A stretch of DNA of 64,000 nt from Pagrus major (GCF_040436345.1 NC_133215.1:25223806-25287805), one strand, 5' to 3'; positions 52,764 to 64,000 are shown, counted from the stretch's first letter. Notes: generated from the sequence alone by a model not told the origin. Translations and numbers: made by a program.

Positions 52764-52857
52764 TCTGAATCTGGCTCCACATTTTGCTGAGTTACAATGC
52801 CACGCCATCTAGTAAGGGACTTTAGTGGCTAATTAAATGCGTGCAAGTGCACATTTT
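52764..52857. repeat. Direct repeat copy 2
   Basis: Same orientation as 52112-52206, with a few substitutions (aatgccacgccatctagtaag). The element type is unknown. Confidence 0.75.
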
Positions 52858-55004
52858 TTATTTTATTACCTTGTGCTACTCACTAAGGAATAAAAAAATT
52901 CCTACTGTGATAAATTTCCAGAGTTGTAAAATCCCATCTAGGTATATGCTCTGGCATCTGATAAGTCTTCAAGCTATTGGATCTGGTACTTTAACTTGAC
53001 TTCCTGAATTACATTTCATGAATCTCAGATAACTGAAGGCACACGTCCGCAACAATGCAGTCCCTTGCGTAGTTTAACACAGACAAACACAGTCTAACAT
53101 GACTTTACAGGCTAAAATGATCATCTTAATTCTAATCCAGTTTACTCAGTTCTTCAAAAACAAGCGGGGGGTAGAGTTGTTCATCTTTAATGAAGTTTTC
53201 ATGTCAAACAGCACAATCTTATTTTGAAAAAATGCAGAATGAGTAAAGAGTAGAAGCCACATTATGCAAGTGGCTGGTAGCACCATGGCTCGCAACAATT
53301 CCCTGCAGCTGCACAGCTGAAGATACTGAGAACTGAGGAATGTCACTTTATCCATGAAACATCCAAATCAAATCAAGCTTATCAGTTATTAACATATGAT
53401 GAACAGGGTTTAATGAAATAGGATGGGAGTGGACTGAAAAGAGCAGACACAGTGAGGCAGTCCCTCCCATCTGCCGTCTGCTGCTGGATGTCTTCATTGA
53501 GATTCAGTCAGAATCCAGCCTTTAATGAGGGCACTTGGCCTACGTACTTCCCTGAGTAAACACAGCCTTCCAGATCTGCCGCGCTAGCCCGCTGTCTGTC
53601 CCTGGCATCAGGCAAGCAGGTGCTCCATGTGGAGGAAGCTTGTTTAAGGCTGAAGGGACCATCCGTCTTTCCCTCCCTCACTCCTCTCAGCCCCTCCCTC
53701 TCCAGCCAGCAGCCACATGGATGCTCTCAGAGCAGCAGCATTCAATTCAACCACATGCCCGCAGGCCTGGTCCTGCATTCATTTCTGAATGGGGACACAC
53801 ACACACACACTCTGTGCAACCTCGCCCCCAGGCTCCTTGGCTGGAGACCAAAAATGCAAAGCAATGTTTTGGTTAGGTGGCACCACATGCAGTCGGGAGA
53901 GCCCCAACCATGGGAGTAGGGGGAGGGGAGACAGATTTGGAGTACTACACCTCTCTTATAGCAGCCCTTTTTTCCACTTGCATGGCTTCCATTTGTTTCT
54001 CATTACTTCCTTCTTATGCTTTTTCACCAAATTTCCTTAACTGACTTATTGCCACACTGTTCTATACCGTTTTAACCCCTGTGGCTCCTGTCTGAGTTGG
54101 TGGCTATAAATATCTGCAAAAGCAGCCCCAACAGTATTCCAGACTTGGGTTGCCTGTCATCTCGCCCTAGGGCTGAGCGTCTGGCCTTAGAAGGGACAGG
54201 TGCAGCATGGGTGCCTGGCCTTTCACTTGCTGTTAAGTATCACAGCAGGGAGAGCAAGAAAGCCACTGAGTGCTGGGATGATAACATATCCTCTGCTTTT
54301 AACTATACTCCACTGACCCTTGGAGTGGGTCATCACATGTGTTGGAAGGAGATGTTGGGAAAAGATCTGATTAAAGGCTATTCAGGTGTGGCTTCATAGA
54401 TTCTATTTGGCAGAACCTGATTACACTAAATAATTAAAAACTTAACTTTTAATTATGACCACAGACTCAAAGAATAAGTCAATGCAACTTGCATAATACA
54501 ATGTCTAACTTCAGGTCGAAGCATTTTACACAAATCAGGCATCAGTGACTCATGCATCACTTGACATTGCATCCATAGATAATTGTGCTATGCAGCATTC
54601 AAACCGCAACAGCTTTGTTCACAGTTTAAGTTCCTACCATTGGACATGAAATTTGAATCACTGTCAGCTGAGTTTAGAGCTCAGTAGTACCTCAATGACT
54701 ATTATGAATCAGATAGTTTATAAGGCCCGCTGACATACCCAGCACAAGTCGGGCGGTCAATGCTGCTCATCAAAACACAGATCACACATGCCTGAATGAC
54801 TCAAATTTATGACAATACGTGCAAGACTTCTTAGTCGATTATGACCTTTATGGACTAGACTACAACTTTTTTGAAGCAGTTATACATTTTATCTTATTAA
54901 TTTACTTGTGTGGGTGACAATAAAGTGTTTTACTTGGTAAGTTCGCATGAAATGGACTTCGCAATCATGTAAAACATTTGTCCGTGAGTGTCGCTGTTGA
55001 AGGT

Positions 55005-55500
55005 GCAATGTGTAAGAATTGGCCACCTGCCCCTGGGAGGAGCGCCAGGCTCGGAAGCCAGTTTTCATAGAGGCCAAACCGAGTAATTACATCGTCACGT
55101 GATGCAATGCGGCCCAAAAAGACTTTTTCCCATAAAATGGTGGATACATTTTTTGAGTGTCACAACCCCCATGAAATGACTTGTTTCACGGTCATAATTT
55201 GAGCCATTCGGTCCAATATCATTGGGAAAGTCTAGAAGAGCCGCACGATTAAATAATTTTATCGCCATTCAAGTTAGCCGGGTGCTAAAACAGAAGTAAG
55301 TCAGCTTGGTCGGTCAGTCTCTAGTGGGCACGCTCTATGGGCCACACAATGCGGAAGCTATGCGGAAGAGCCCCGGCCGGAAGTCAAGCATTTTTGGCTT
55401 CATGCACCACTGAGCAGTTTTCATAGGAATGAATGGGGCTCCACCTCGACAGCTGTGTCCACTCGCTGCCACTAGCTAGTTAGCTCAGTTAGCCATGAGT
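55005..55500. repeat. Teleost interspersed repeat in crebbp intron 1
   Basis: Begins gaaggtgcaatgtgtaagaa; the middle part (55140-55285) is homologous in inverted orientation to 42789-42945. CpG-richer than its flanks. Confidence 0.55.
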
Positions 55501-56027
55501 CTAGTGGCCCTAAGCTGACTTGAGTCTTAGCATACACGACCTCAGAGTGATGAGGGAGTGTTGGTGTTAGACCACGGGCAACAGAACCAAGCTCAGTAGC
55601 TACACAGTAAAGAAGGCCAGTTAGAAGCTGTCAACACCAGCACAGAAAAGCTGCGTCTCAAGCAATGAATTAAGGATTCATTTAGAACAGACAAGAGCTG
55701 GTGATTAGGAACTAATAGGATCCCCAAACTGAAGAGCTCCAGAGGAACACCATTTTCCACATCCGAGCAGCACTCCTTGCATTCGTTTTTTGACCGAGCG
55801 TTGGTGATCATACGAACGATGGAAAAATAAACCAAGCCGGTTTTGGTGAGTTTTATTTTGTTTCTGCCAATTTGAATGAAGTGTGTTTTACAATGAATTA
55901 ACAAGCCAATTAAGTTCATCTTAGTTCGATTAAAGAGAGACACTGGGTACGAAGAGCAGAAGAGTTAAGTGATCACTCGTGGGGTAAATTTTACAGCACA
56001 GCAATTCAAGTCTTAGTCTTTTCATCA

Positions 56028-56110
56028 GCATTTCCCCCAGAAATGTTGTTTGGCCCAGTGGAGAGTATCTTTTCAAGGGGGCCGCCACAGTGGCCATTAT
56101 ATCCATGCTT
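56028..56110. repeat. hAT-like remnant (cagtgtttccc family)
   Basis: cagcatttcccccagaaatg and gggggccgccacagtgg match the interior of a common fish MITE. Only one end is seen. Confidence 0.4.
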
Positions 56111-58210
56111 TAAACTGAGCGACCCCACTGTAACTGTAGTTATTGGGACATCTTAGAAATTAGGACAGAGATGATAGGCTTATCTCACGATTTGACACTA
56201 TCATGTTACTTGGATGCAGACTTGATTCAAATCTTGATTCAAAACCGAACCTTGATTGAATGAATAGAAAAAAGGGGCATTATTATGGTATTTTGCTCCA
56301 GTATACTGTGTGCCAAACCATTCACTGGTGTCCTCAGTCCACTGAAATAGTATATGAAACAAAACCTGGGGGTAGGATAGATATTCTACAGCTTTTACAT
56401 TTTAAAAGGTTGACTGCATTAAAGCAAATTGAACAGTCTCTTTAACAGTGTGAGAACAACAAAATGAGTCATGTCTCCAGCAGAGGAGAGTAGCCTCTCT
56501 GCAGCACCATTAATTCTGGAGAAAGCCATCGCTCTCCAAGATGCTGAATGGGTGCAGGGAGCACACCAAATTATTTTCCTCAACTCAGTGGTGATTTAAG
56601 TTGTTTAAGCTCTGCAGTGTGTGTTGGTCAGCCAGGTGCTGCACTCCATCGCAGGTGAGTTCCACCTTTTTTGGTCTGTCATATTCACTTTATTAACCAA
56701 CATTTAAAGAAATCCACTTTTTCTCAAATTTCCAATGCTTATGCCTCGCGCATGGACAAGTTAGGCCCTGTGGGCTGCTCGAAAACCTTTTTTATCCAAC
56801 AAGACAGGTCTTTGTTTTCACTTTTGTCTAAAAGGCAGGCTGAAGTTTAAAGTACACTTGAGACTCGGTCTGTGATTGAAGAAAATAAACGAGGTCTGAC
56901 AACAACAAGCAGAGCCTGAGATGTCCTAAATATGTCAAAACATTTCCAATTTAGAAAAAACATAACATTTCTTCATTCTTCAGCTTTATACTATGCTTTA
57001 AACGTTATATTAATATCACCACTGGAATGGTCTCCCGAGTTTTTTTATCATTACCAACTTCATGTCTTGGTTCATGTGTGCAATAAGCATGGCAGTCTCA
57101 CTGGCTATTGATAGATCACTGTGATTTCAGTCTTGGTATACCTTTCCACTAGATAGGTCCTGCACTAGCCTGACAAAACAAATTGCTGAATGTCAGCGCA
57201 TCTGCACTCTTCAGTCTGTTCACAATAAAGTTTTCATTCAAACCAAGAACTACACCAAATGCTTGCAGTAATTTAGTGTCTTCTCTGCCTCTCTCTGTTA
57301 GAAAAGACTCCTTGTGAGAGATACCACCTGCATTGGGGTGTAGCAAAGATGCACATTTTGTTTGAGAATTCACAGCACTGTGCAATGTAGGTTAATCATG
57401 ACAGATCACATTCAATCCAGCAAGACCTGCAGGATAAACTTTAAATGGTACAACGTATTTCAGAAAGAAATCTACATCGGGAGAGGAGGAGAGAGGATTG
57501 TTAGCGTGGATCTGCTGCAGCAGAAAGATATCAGACAGCCTCTTTGAATTCATCTTCATTAACAAAATATTTAAATGCAGTTTTCAACCAACCACACTTT
57601 AGAGGAATAACAGCCCAACAAAGACATAGACAGTTATGTTTATCCAGCTCTTCACACATTGCTTCCTGACACACACCGACAAATAATCATTGATGGAAAC
57701 AGGGAATGTGTTTCGTAGGCCCTTGCTCCCAACACTGTGAGGTGACTTTCCAGTTTAAGGACCAAACACAACAGCTTTTGACAGCTCATGTAAAGACAAA
57801 AATAAAAGCTCCGAAGTTAATAAAGATTTATATAACTGCTGTAGATCATAAAGTGTTTTATCTACCTCAATGCCAATTCTTGCTGACTAGAACAGGATAT
57901 TCCCTCCTACTGCCTTAAGGCCTACAGTGCCTACTTCTCCTGTGTCTTCTGAGTTTGAAACAAACTAGATGCTGAGTGAGATGCTCATGATGCACAAACA
58001 AGAGGGAAAGATCATTACTTATCTACTATGTAAAATCACTGCAAACTGCAGCTTCTTTGCTATGACAGGTTGTTAAACCCATTGAGATTTATAAAGTATT
58101 TAAAAATGAAAATATAATTGAACATTTTTGTCAGTAAAATGCAGTTTATTACAGTTTAGTACTTTTGCAAGTTTGTATGGAGCATACTACACTAAATGTG
58201 CATATAAAAG

Positions 58211-58618
58211 CAGTGTTTCCCATTAATTAACAAGACCCTGGCGGTGCGCCATAGTCTAATTTGCTGCACCATGGTCTCATATTGTTCCAAAAATATTTTT
58301 CACCTCTCATAGTAGCACTGAAGATCTGTAACGTTTTGCTCCCAGACAGTTGAAGCCAGGGCTTCGTAGTAGAGTAAATTGAGAGGACTGGACTCATCAC
58401 CAGACAGCAGAGCCAAACATTAGTGTTATATGTGATTCTTTTTCATATTTTTTATTTTCCGCAATTTCTCATTTATGGTCATGTTTTTTATGAGAGTGCA
58501 CCAGATTCATGCATTTAACTTCTCTAATCTAACAAAATTTTCTTCCGGGGCCCCCGCAGCCCCTAGAGGATCCGAGGTCCACCCACCATAGTCTCGTGAA
58601 ATCCTGTGGGAAATGAAT
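58211..58618. mobile_element. hAT-like MITE (cagtgtttccca family)
   Basis: Starts cagtgtttcccattaattaa and ends atcctgtgggaaatgaatg, a worn inverted terminus. The interior (ggggcccccgcagcccctag) matches the family as I know it. Confidence 0.6.
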
Positions 58619-58826
58619 GTATGTAAATGTATGTATGCAACACTGAGGTGAAAACCTGCAAAATACCTGCTTTAACATTGCAAATTGGGGTGTGGTATTA
58701 AAAGATACATCTTGAAAAATTCGTCATTAACGCAGAAAATATACTTTCAGAGTCTGTGTGATATAAATTTAGTCAACTACCCATGTCCATGAGGGTAAGC
58801 GCATTTGCACGCAGCCCAAAACTTAA

Positions 58827-59184
58827 AGGGATAGTTCGGATTTTTTGACATGAAGTTGTATGACATCCTCACCATCAGTGTCGTGCATCAGCAGTGACTT
58901 TTCCCCCACTGCGTCCTGTGAGCCGAGGTCTGTCCCGCTGTTGTTGCTGAAGAAAGTAGTTACGGCTAGTTTGTGGGGCCACGAAGATAAAGCGTTTTGC
59001 TTCAAAAAACAATATCCGTTCAAAAGAGTAAAACATTTGCATCACAAAATCGTTTACGACAAAAAAGTCAGACCTCACGATCACCTGGCACTATTTCCCC
59101 TCCCTTCGTATCACTGCGCGCTTCCGCCTGTTGACACACCGCACCGCTCCATCAGCTGTTTCACTGTGTTTACATGCTCGGATG
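58827..59184 (+). repeat. Left terminal inverted repeat, 358 bp
   Basis: Pairs with 59754-60111. Contains ttgacatgaagttgtatgac near the tip and tttacatgctcggatg at the inner end. Confidence 0.9.
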
Positions 59185-59190
59185 TGCGAG

Positions 59191-59276
59191 AGAGCTAACG
59201 TGAGAGCTAACGTGAGAGCTAACGTGAGAGCTAACGTGAGAGCTAACGTGAGAGCTAACGTGAGAGCTAACGTGAG
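59191..59276 (+). repeat. 12-bp minisatellite, seven units
   Basis: Seven copies of gagagctaacgt in tandem, essentially identical, between the left inverted repeat and the THAP-like ORF. Absent from the right side. Confidence 0.95.
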
Positions 59277-59312
59277 TACTGGCGAGATTATTAGACAAGA
59301 GGATATATAAAA

Positions 59313-59768
59313 ATGGTGCGGATTTGCGATTATCCGGGTTGCAACAACAAAGATCACACCAAGTCGCCGTATATATTTCACCGCTTTCCTGTCACGGACA
59401 TTGCTATTAGGCAACTTTGGCTTCTTGCCATAGGCTTGAACATTGAAGCGAGACTGCCAAGGGTGAAAAAGCTTGTTCCTACACGCCCAGGAAAGAGGAA
59501 GAAACATGTTTTGAAGAGCGCTGCTGTGCCACGACCCCAGGTAAGAACAACTATCTACAAGCTAAAGACGGTGCCTTTTTATATGATGGCTGTTATTATT
59601 ATTGTCAGCAACTATGTACTGTCTGTACAGGTCCAACTTCAGCTTGGACCGCTTCTCTGTCTCTCTCCTCTCTCTCTGCCCGTTCTAACTCCATTTGACG
59701 AAGCTCGGTGTCTGTGTATTCGGGTTCATAAAGATATCGCTTTGGCTCTGTACCATCCGAGCATGTAA
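59313..59768 (+). CDS. THAP-like half-domain ORF inside transposon
   Basis: Starts MVRICDYPGCNNKDHTKS, then FHRFP, then LWLLAIGLN. This is the first half of a THAP zinc finger (C-x4-C, FHRFP, conserved Trp). The second pair (C-x2-H) is not visible; the ORF goes on KKLVPTRPGKRKKH and reaches ccccag|gtaagaac at about 59541, which looks like a donor. The rest is likely intron. Probably a transposon-encoded DNA-binding exon, not a host gene. Confidence 0.6.
   Translation: MVRICDYPGCNNKDHTKSPYIFHRFPVTDIAIRQLWLLAIGLNIEARLPRVKKLVPTRPGKRKKHVLKSAAVPRPQVRTTIYKLKTVPFYMMAVIIIVSNYVLSVQVQLQLGPLLCLSPLSLPVLTPFDEARCLCIRVHKDIALALYHPSM
59605..59753 (-). other. Antisense exon-like ORF inside transposon
   Basis: The minus strand encodes RYLYEPEYTDTELRQMELER AEREERD, a charged helical stretch with a YEPE motif. 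The ORF runs in from the inverted repeat (from 60078). I recall similar Y-x-EP-E text in fish P2X7-like tails, but cannot confirm it. Confidence 0.4.
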
Positions 59769-60111
59769 ACACCGTGAAACAGCTGACGGAGCGGTGCCGT
59801 GTGTCAACAGGCGGAAGCGCGCAGTGATACGAAGGGAGGGGAAATAGTGCCAGGTGACCGTGAGGTCTGACTTTTTTGTCGTAAACGATTTTGTGATGCA
59901 AATGTTTTACTCTTTTGAACGGATATTGTTTTTTGAAGCAAAACGCTTTATCTTCGTGGCCCCGCAAACTAGCCGTAACTACTTTCTTCAGCAACAACAG
60001 CGGGACAGACCTCGGCTCACAGGACGCAGTGGGGGAAAAGTCACTGCTGATGCACGACACTGATGGTAAGGATGTCATACAACTTCATGTCAAAAAATCC
60101 GAACTATCCCT
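59754..60111 (-). repeat. Right terminal inverted repeat, 358 bp
   Basis: Inverted partner of 58827-59184 and nearly identical to it. Confidence 0.9.
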
Positions 60112-62550
60112 TTAAGTGATGCAGCCGCAGTTTTTTCTTTTCTAGACTCAGTGTTAAACCTGCAATGACTGATTTTTTTAGGTTGTGAAGATAACATTGA
60201 TACCATCACCATAAGTTGATATGGCAAATAGTTGCTTATTTACACATTTAACAGTGACGGATGGAGCAACATTAGCATTAATACAGAGTTGTGTTTTTGA
60301 CCACCTGGCAAAACCAAGTCCAATATTCATTTGTTTTTTGGTCAGTTTTTTTAACCCATAACTCCTGAAGGAAATATTTGCCTCTTTAGCTGTTAAATTC
60401 TCAACTATGATTACAAGCTAGTTATTATTAACTGTGTCTGTCTGCTTTTTTGTGCTTTGCCAATAGTGTAGAGTGAGTTATTAGTTTTTTTCATGGAAAA
60501 CAGCCGTGGCACCATGGCCAGAATAATACTATGAGAGTGAACCGAAACAGAGCCACAATAAAATTGTTATTGTAAAAATATTGTTAATTATTGTCCTTTT
60601 ACCTTCACTTTTAATAAAGCCAAACTCTGCAGTAAAGTAACCTGTGGAGCTCCTCAATCACTGGTACTTTTTGTTATGGACTCAGTTCTACATCTTGTGT
60701 TTTACTCCGATTTCCAATTTTCTTTTCACTCTTTTGCCCTGTGAACCTCTACCACACATTGGTCTGTTTTTCAATGATTTTGTCTGGACACCTGATCTGT
60801 GTATTTCAAAGTGAACTTGATGAAAAGGTAACTTAATGGTATTCTCTCCTTAATTAGGAAGTCAAATTGACGTATATAAACAGTCACTGGAATGGCAATC
60901 TCTTCCAGTCAAAATGCAAGGAGGTCCAATAAAAAGCAGATGCAACAGATTTAATGATTAGAAGAAGCTCCTTTTGAAGTCTACCCGAAGAACCTGGACA
61001 GAACTGTGTTTTTAAGATGAACAGAATTAGTCAAATATGTGTTGTGTTTTTCATTTATTAAGAAGATTTGGGGTGGAAATTTTAATTTGGAAAGCCAGCT
61101 TTTTTTTGCTATAAATGCTTGCACAAACAAGAAGCAGAATTTTCTGGGTTGTCTACAAAAACAAAAAGCGTTTTTTTTTTTCTCTCAGCCTCACACTCAC
61201 TCTTCTCTTCCTCACACACATATGCAATCATCTGCAGTACAAACAGCAAAAACGGATTGTATTATAACAAGCAAATACAAGCACGGACATGAACAACGAG
61301 CAGCATTAAAACATTTAACAATTAGCCCATGCTGCAAACTAGCTACGCTTAAAAAAGGACGCTTTACATGGATGGAGTACGTGGGTGGTGACACTCCACC
61401 CTACATCTCCCCTTGTCCGCTCCGCTGCTCCCCCTTCTTTTTCTCAGGGTTTTTCTGGTTGCCCGCAGGCAGACGCATAAATGGCTCCATTAGCAGCTGC
61501 GTCATGAGCTTACTGTCTGCCTGCTAGGCATTAAAGCTGCCATTTGCACAGTGGTAAGGTGGGTGTTTGCGGGTGGGTTTACTGACATGGCCATGACTGA
61601 CACATGAAGCTGAACTAAGATCTCAGCAAGACTTGTATCAAATAACCACTACTTATGCTTTGAACATAAAGACACAGTATGGTGAGACTCACACTACTCA
61701 CACACACATTAACTTTCCCAAAGAAAAGCAGTGTATTAGCTTAAGACGATCAGTCATTTACAGATTATGATAAAGAAGCAATCAAAATGCAGCTGTTTTG
61801 GATGTGCATTAACACTTTGTTTGAACAAAAATATAAGTCACTACAATGTACAGACATCTTAATAAAAGCTATGCTCATTACAAATGGATTTTCTGTGGAC
61901 AGAGGGGCAAGGGGAGCCCAGGGACCCTGAAGAGTGACATATGGCCTGAATAGAGAGACGGGGGCACGTGTTTGCGCTCTGCCACTACAATAAAAAGGAA
62001 CCTCCACAAACGCACACAAATCTTGACTGTACAGACGACGCTCCAAGGATATATGCTTTACTACTCGCATAATTATGCAAACACTTCCCATGAGCTACAC
62101 TAAACCCTAATATGGGACATGCAACTCAAACCAGGCTGTACTGCAAATGGCAAAGGCCAAATGTCAGAGCAGAAGGCTGCTGCTCACAAAGCTCCAGGCA
62201 TGACAGCCATTAAAGAGTGAAAGCCAACTCTTTATCCACAGTAATTTACGGCTGATGAAACTGTCGCCCAGTGCTGTCCCACGGGGTCCGTTAGGTCCCA
62301 ATTGTAACTGGCGAAAGCTATAAAGTGGAGGCGGGGCATGTTCAATGATTGATCACTGCAGACATGTGGTGCCTCTGCCATGTGTGATGGGCGTTGTAAT
62401 TCTTTGTTGTTGTGACAGCTTCTTTTGTTGTAAGGCTGTCCAACTTATTCAGTTTTTGCAGACTAGACAAAATCAAACTTAATAAAGAACACGTGCCACT
62501 TCATAGATGTGGTACTCAAGAAAATAATTTGCCTAGCTGTAAATTTACCG

Positions 62551-62593
62551 TTTCTAACTGTGAGGCTACTCACTATAGCCTCACAGTTAGAAA
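62551..62593. repeat. Perfect 17-bp inverted repeat (hairpin), 9-nt loop
   Basis: Arms tttctaactgtgaggct (62551-62567) and agcctcacagttagaaa (62577-62593) are exact complements. Confidence 0.97.
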
Positions 62594-62725
62594 GTCCTGG
62601 GTATGATTCTTGGCTGGGGCAGAGACTCTGCATGGAGTTTTCCCAAACATCAAAAACATGTATACTAGCATGTACAGTACATCAGGTCAGTGCCCTAGAC
62701 CAAGGCACTGACTTAGAGGTGGAGC
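62577..62725 (+). repeat. Worn teleost repeat with tRNA B-box-like text
   Basis: gcctcacagttagaaagtcc, tgggtatgattcttggctgg and ctgcatggagttttcccaaa match a very common fish repeat ('gcctcacagcaagaaggtcctgggttcgattcccggctgggg'). Truncated and degraded. Confidence 0.55.
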
Positions 62726-63104
62726 ACCCTCAGGATGACTTGATTGTAACCAACAATCAAGCCATACCCAACAAAATGACACAATAAACCTCTCCTCCAA
62801 TAATACTTATAATGGACCTTTTTTGTTTTCTTATAAGTGCTAGTTGACATGACACGTTCAGCACAAACATTCAGAGGTCTGCTGCTCCGAGTTTCTATTA
62901 TGTTGTTTCGTGCCTCAATCAAGCAGCTGCTAGCAGACAGCACCAGCAGGGAGGAGATATACGCTGCAACCTTGGTGTGGATGGAGAAAGTCTCTCTGGA
63001 AGAGTTGTTGCTGAACTACTTGTGCTCCAAAGTTGCGCCAAAGATGAATTAATCAATCTTTGCCCATTACGAGGTCAAATCAAGTTAACCAATAGATAGT
63101 AGAG

Positions 63105-63460
63105 CAACAACAATTAGCTTATTAATCTGTTGAAATATGAAAATTAGTTGGCAACTATTTTGACAATCGATTAATCTTTTGGAAATTTTTCGAGCAAATA
63201 TGTCAAACAGTTTGCTGGTTCCAGCTTCTTAAGTGTAACAACTTGCTGTTTTCCTTTGGCTTTCAGGACAGTAAATGAAAGGTCTTTGGGTTGTGTAGTG
63301 TTGGTGGCACAAAAGACGCAATTTGAAAACATCACTTTCAGCTGTGGGAAATTGTGATGAATATTTTTCACAATTTTTACATTTATAGACTAAACAATCA
63401 ATCATGAAAATATTCGGGAGATTAATCAATAACAAATATATTGATTAGTTGCATCCCTAA
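63105..63460. mobile_element. hAT-like MITE in crebbp intron 1
   Basis: Interior gacaatcgattaatc and right end attgattagttgcatcccta match, in inverse orientation, the 'agggctgcaactaac' family seen in slx4 intron 1. Confidence 0.6.
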
Positions 63461-64000
63461 TAGACAATATAGACACACAGCAATAGTATATTTTATTTAG
63501 ATTCATTTTGGCATTTTTAGCAATATATTAGCTAAACAAAACTCCCGCAAAAACTTTACTTGATAGATGTTTGGCTTTTCTCACCAACCACTGGGTAACA
63601 TTGTTGTTTGGTACTGGACACAGTGTGTACAGTGAGTTTATCAGAGCTTTTGTGACAGCTGCCTAAAGGTTTTGATGAGACCAGCTCACACTCAACCATA
63701 CAGTAAATGTGCAGGCAATAAAACCAAAACAATGAGCTACAAGAGACTAAAAGTTAAGTCTCTGTGATCTTTACGATTTCAATCCATTTTAATATCAATA
63801 GCACTGATTGATGGTTTAACAGAGTGTTATTGTATGATATGTTTAAGCCTTAATTTTACTAGGCTAGCAAGTTTCTATCCAGCAAGTTTCTCTGACCCAT
63901 CTGCTGTCTGCTGTTGTAAATCAGTCCCAACAGTGTCTAGTAAACCCAGTTTAGCCTACAGGAGTCGTCTGCCGGCTAATGTTACATGTTTTTCTGCTGC

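Larger units (their letters stand above)
58823..60115. mobile_element. TTAA-flanked Kolobok/T2-like transposon with long terminal inverted repeats
   Basis: TTAA occurs at 58823-58826 and 60112-60115. Between them is a 1285-bp element starting AGGGATAGTTCGG, with its exact complement at the end. The inverted repeats are 58827-59184 and 59754-60111 (358 bp each) and I count about six differences. The interior of about 570 bp holds a 12-bp minisatellite, a THAP-like ORF on the plus strand and an exon-like ORF on the minus strand. TTAA target sites, TTAAAGGR ends and THAP domains are known for Kolobok (T2) elements. No DDE transposase was seen, so this is a non-autonomous copy. Confidence 0.85.
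51281..64000 (-). other. crebbp: crebbp intron 1 (partial, extends past window)
   Basis: At least 12.7 kb with no coding exon recognised. I looked for the expected MAENLLDGPP-type start on the minus strand and did not find it. The region is dense in repeats, listed separately. Confidence 0.7.

Noticed and set aside
52112..52857. Direct repeats as LTRs of a small retroelement
   Set aside because: Only about 95 bp long, no TG...CA ends, primer-binding site or polypurine tract seen.
58860..59198. ORF in the left arm of the transposon (and its twin at 59605-60078)
   Set aside because: Most of it is terminal inverted repeat read on either strand; only the inner part of the twin was kept as a query.
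61390..61530. GC-richer stretch as crebbp exon 1 / promoter
   Set aside because: No ATG followed by the expected MAENLLDGPP-like codons on the minus strand and no suitable donor.

Overview
The window is vertebrate nuclear DNA and almost certainly from a ray-finned fish. Its genes are split into many short exons with GT/AG introns, the proteins are closest to vertebrate orthologues, and the introns carry interspersed repeats typical of percomorph teleosts (hAT-like MITEs, TTAA-flanked elements, LINE tails, long CA/TG microsatellites). I cannot name the species.

Three protein-coding genes were reconstructed exon by exon, with every splice phase checked. (1) mcrip2, plus strand, five coding exons from 736 to 6192, complete, 144 aa. 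(2) slx4, minus strand, 13 coding exons from 18279 down to 7636, complete, 1756 aa. It is the Holliday-junction nuclease scaffold (UBZ4 x2, MLR, BTB, SAP, C-terminal SLX1-binding domain). (3) crebbp (CBP), minus strand, 30 coding exons from 51280 down to 21608, giving 2449 residues. The first coding exon, expected to encode about 28 residues, is not in the window, so intron 1 is at least 12.7 kb and the gene runs off the right edge. TAZ1, KIX, bromodomain, RING/PHD, HAT, ZZ, TAZ2 and NCBD are all present in order. SLX4 and CREBBP are also near neighbours on human 16p13.3, so this is conserved synteny.

Layout: 1-735 mcrip2 promoter/5' UTR; 736-6192 mcrip2; 6193-7635 convergent 3' ends, with overlapping polyA signals near 7540 and a decayed copy of an slx4 exon/intron junction; 7636-18279 slx4; 18280-18910 slx4 5' UTR and promoter (ETS and E-box motifs); 18911-21607 intergenic DNA and crebbp 3' UTR; 21608-51280 crebbp; 51281-64000 crebbp intron 1, rich in repeats.

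The three genes do not form one pathway. MCRIP2 is linked to stress granules and co-repressors, SLX4 acts in interstrand-crosslink repair and junction resolution, and CBP is a transcriptional co-activator/acetyltransferase. The most unusual object is a 1.29-kb TTAA-flanked, Kolobok/T2-like transposon at 58823-60115. It has 358-bp inverted repeats that are about 98% identical, a THAP-like half-domain ORF, a 12-bp minisatellite and an antisense exon-like ORF. I found no wholly new multi-gene system; the novelty is in the mobile elements and in repeats placed next to splice sites.
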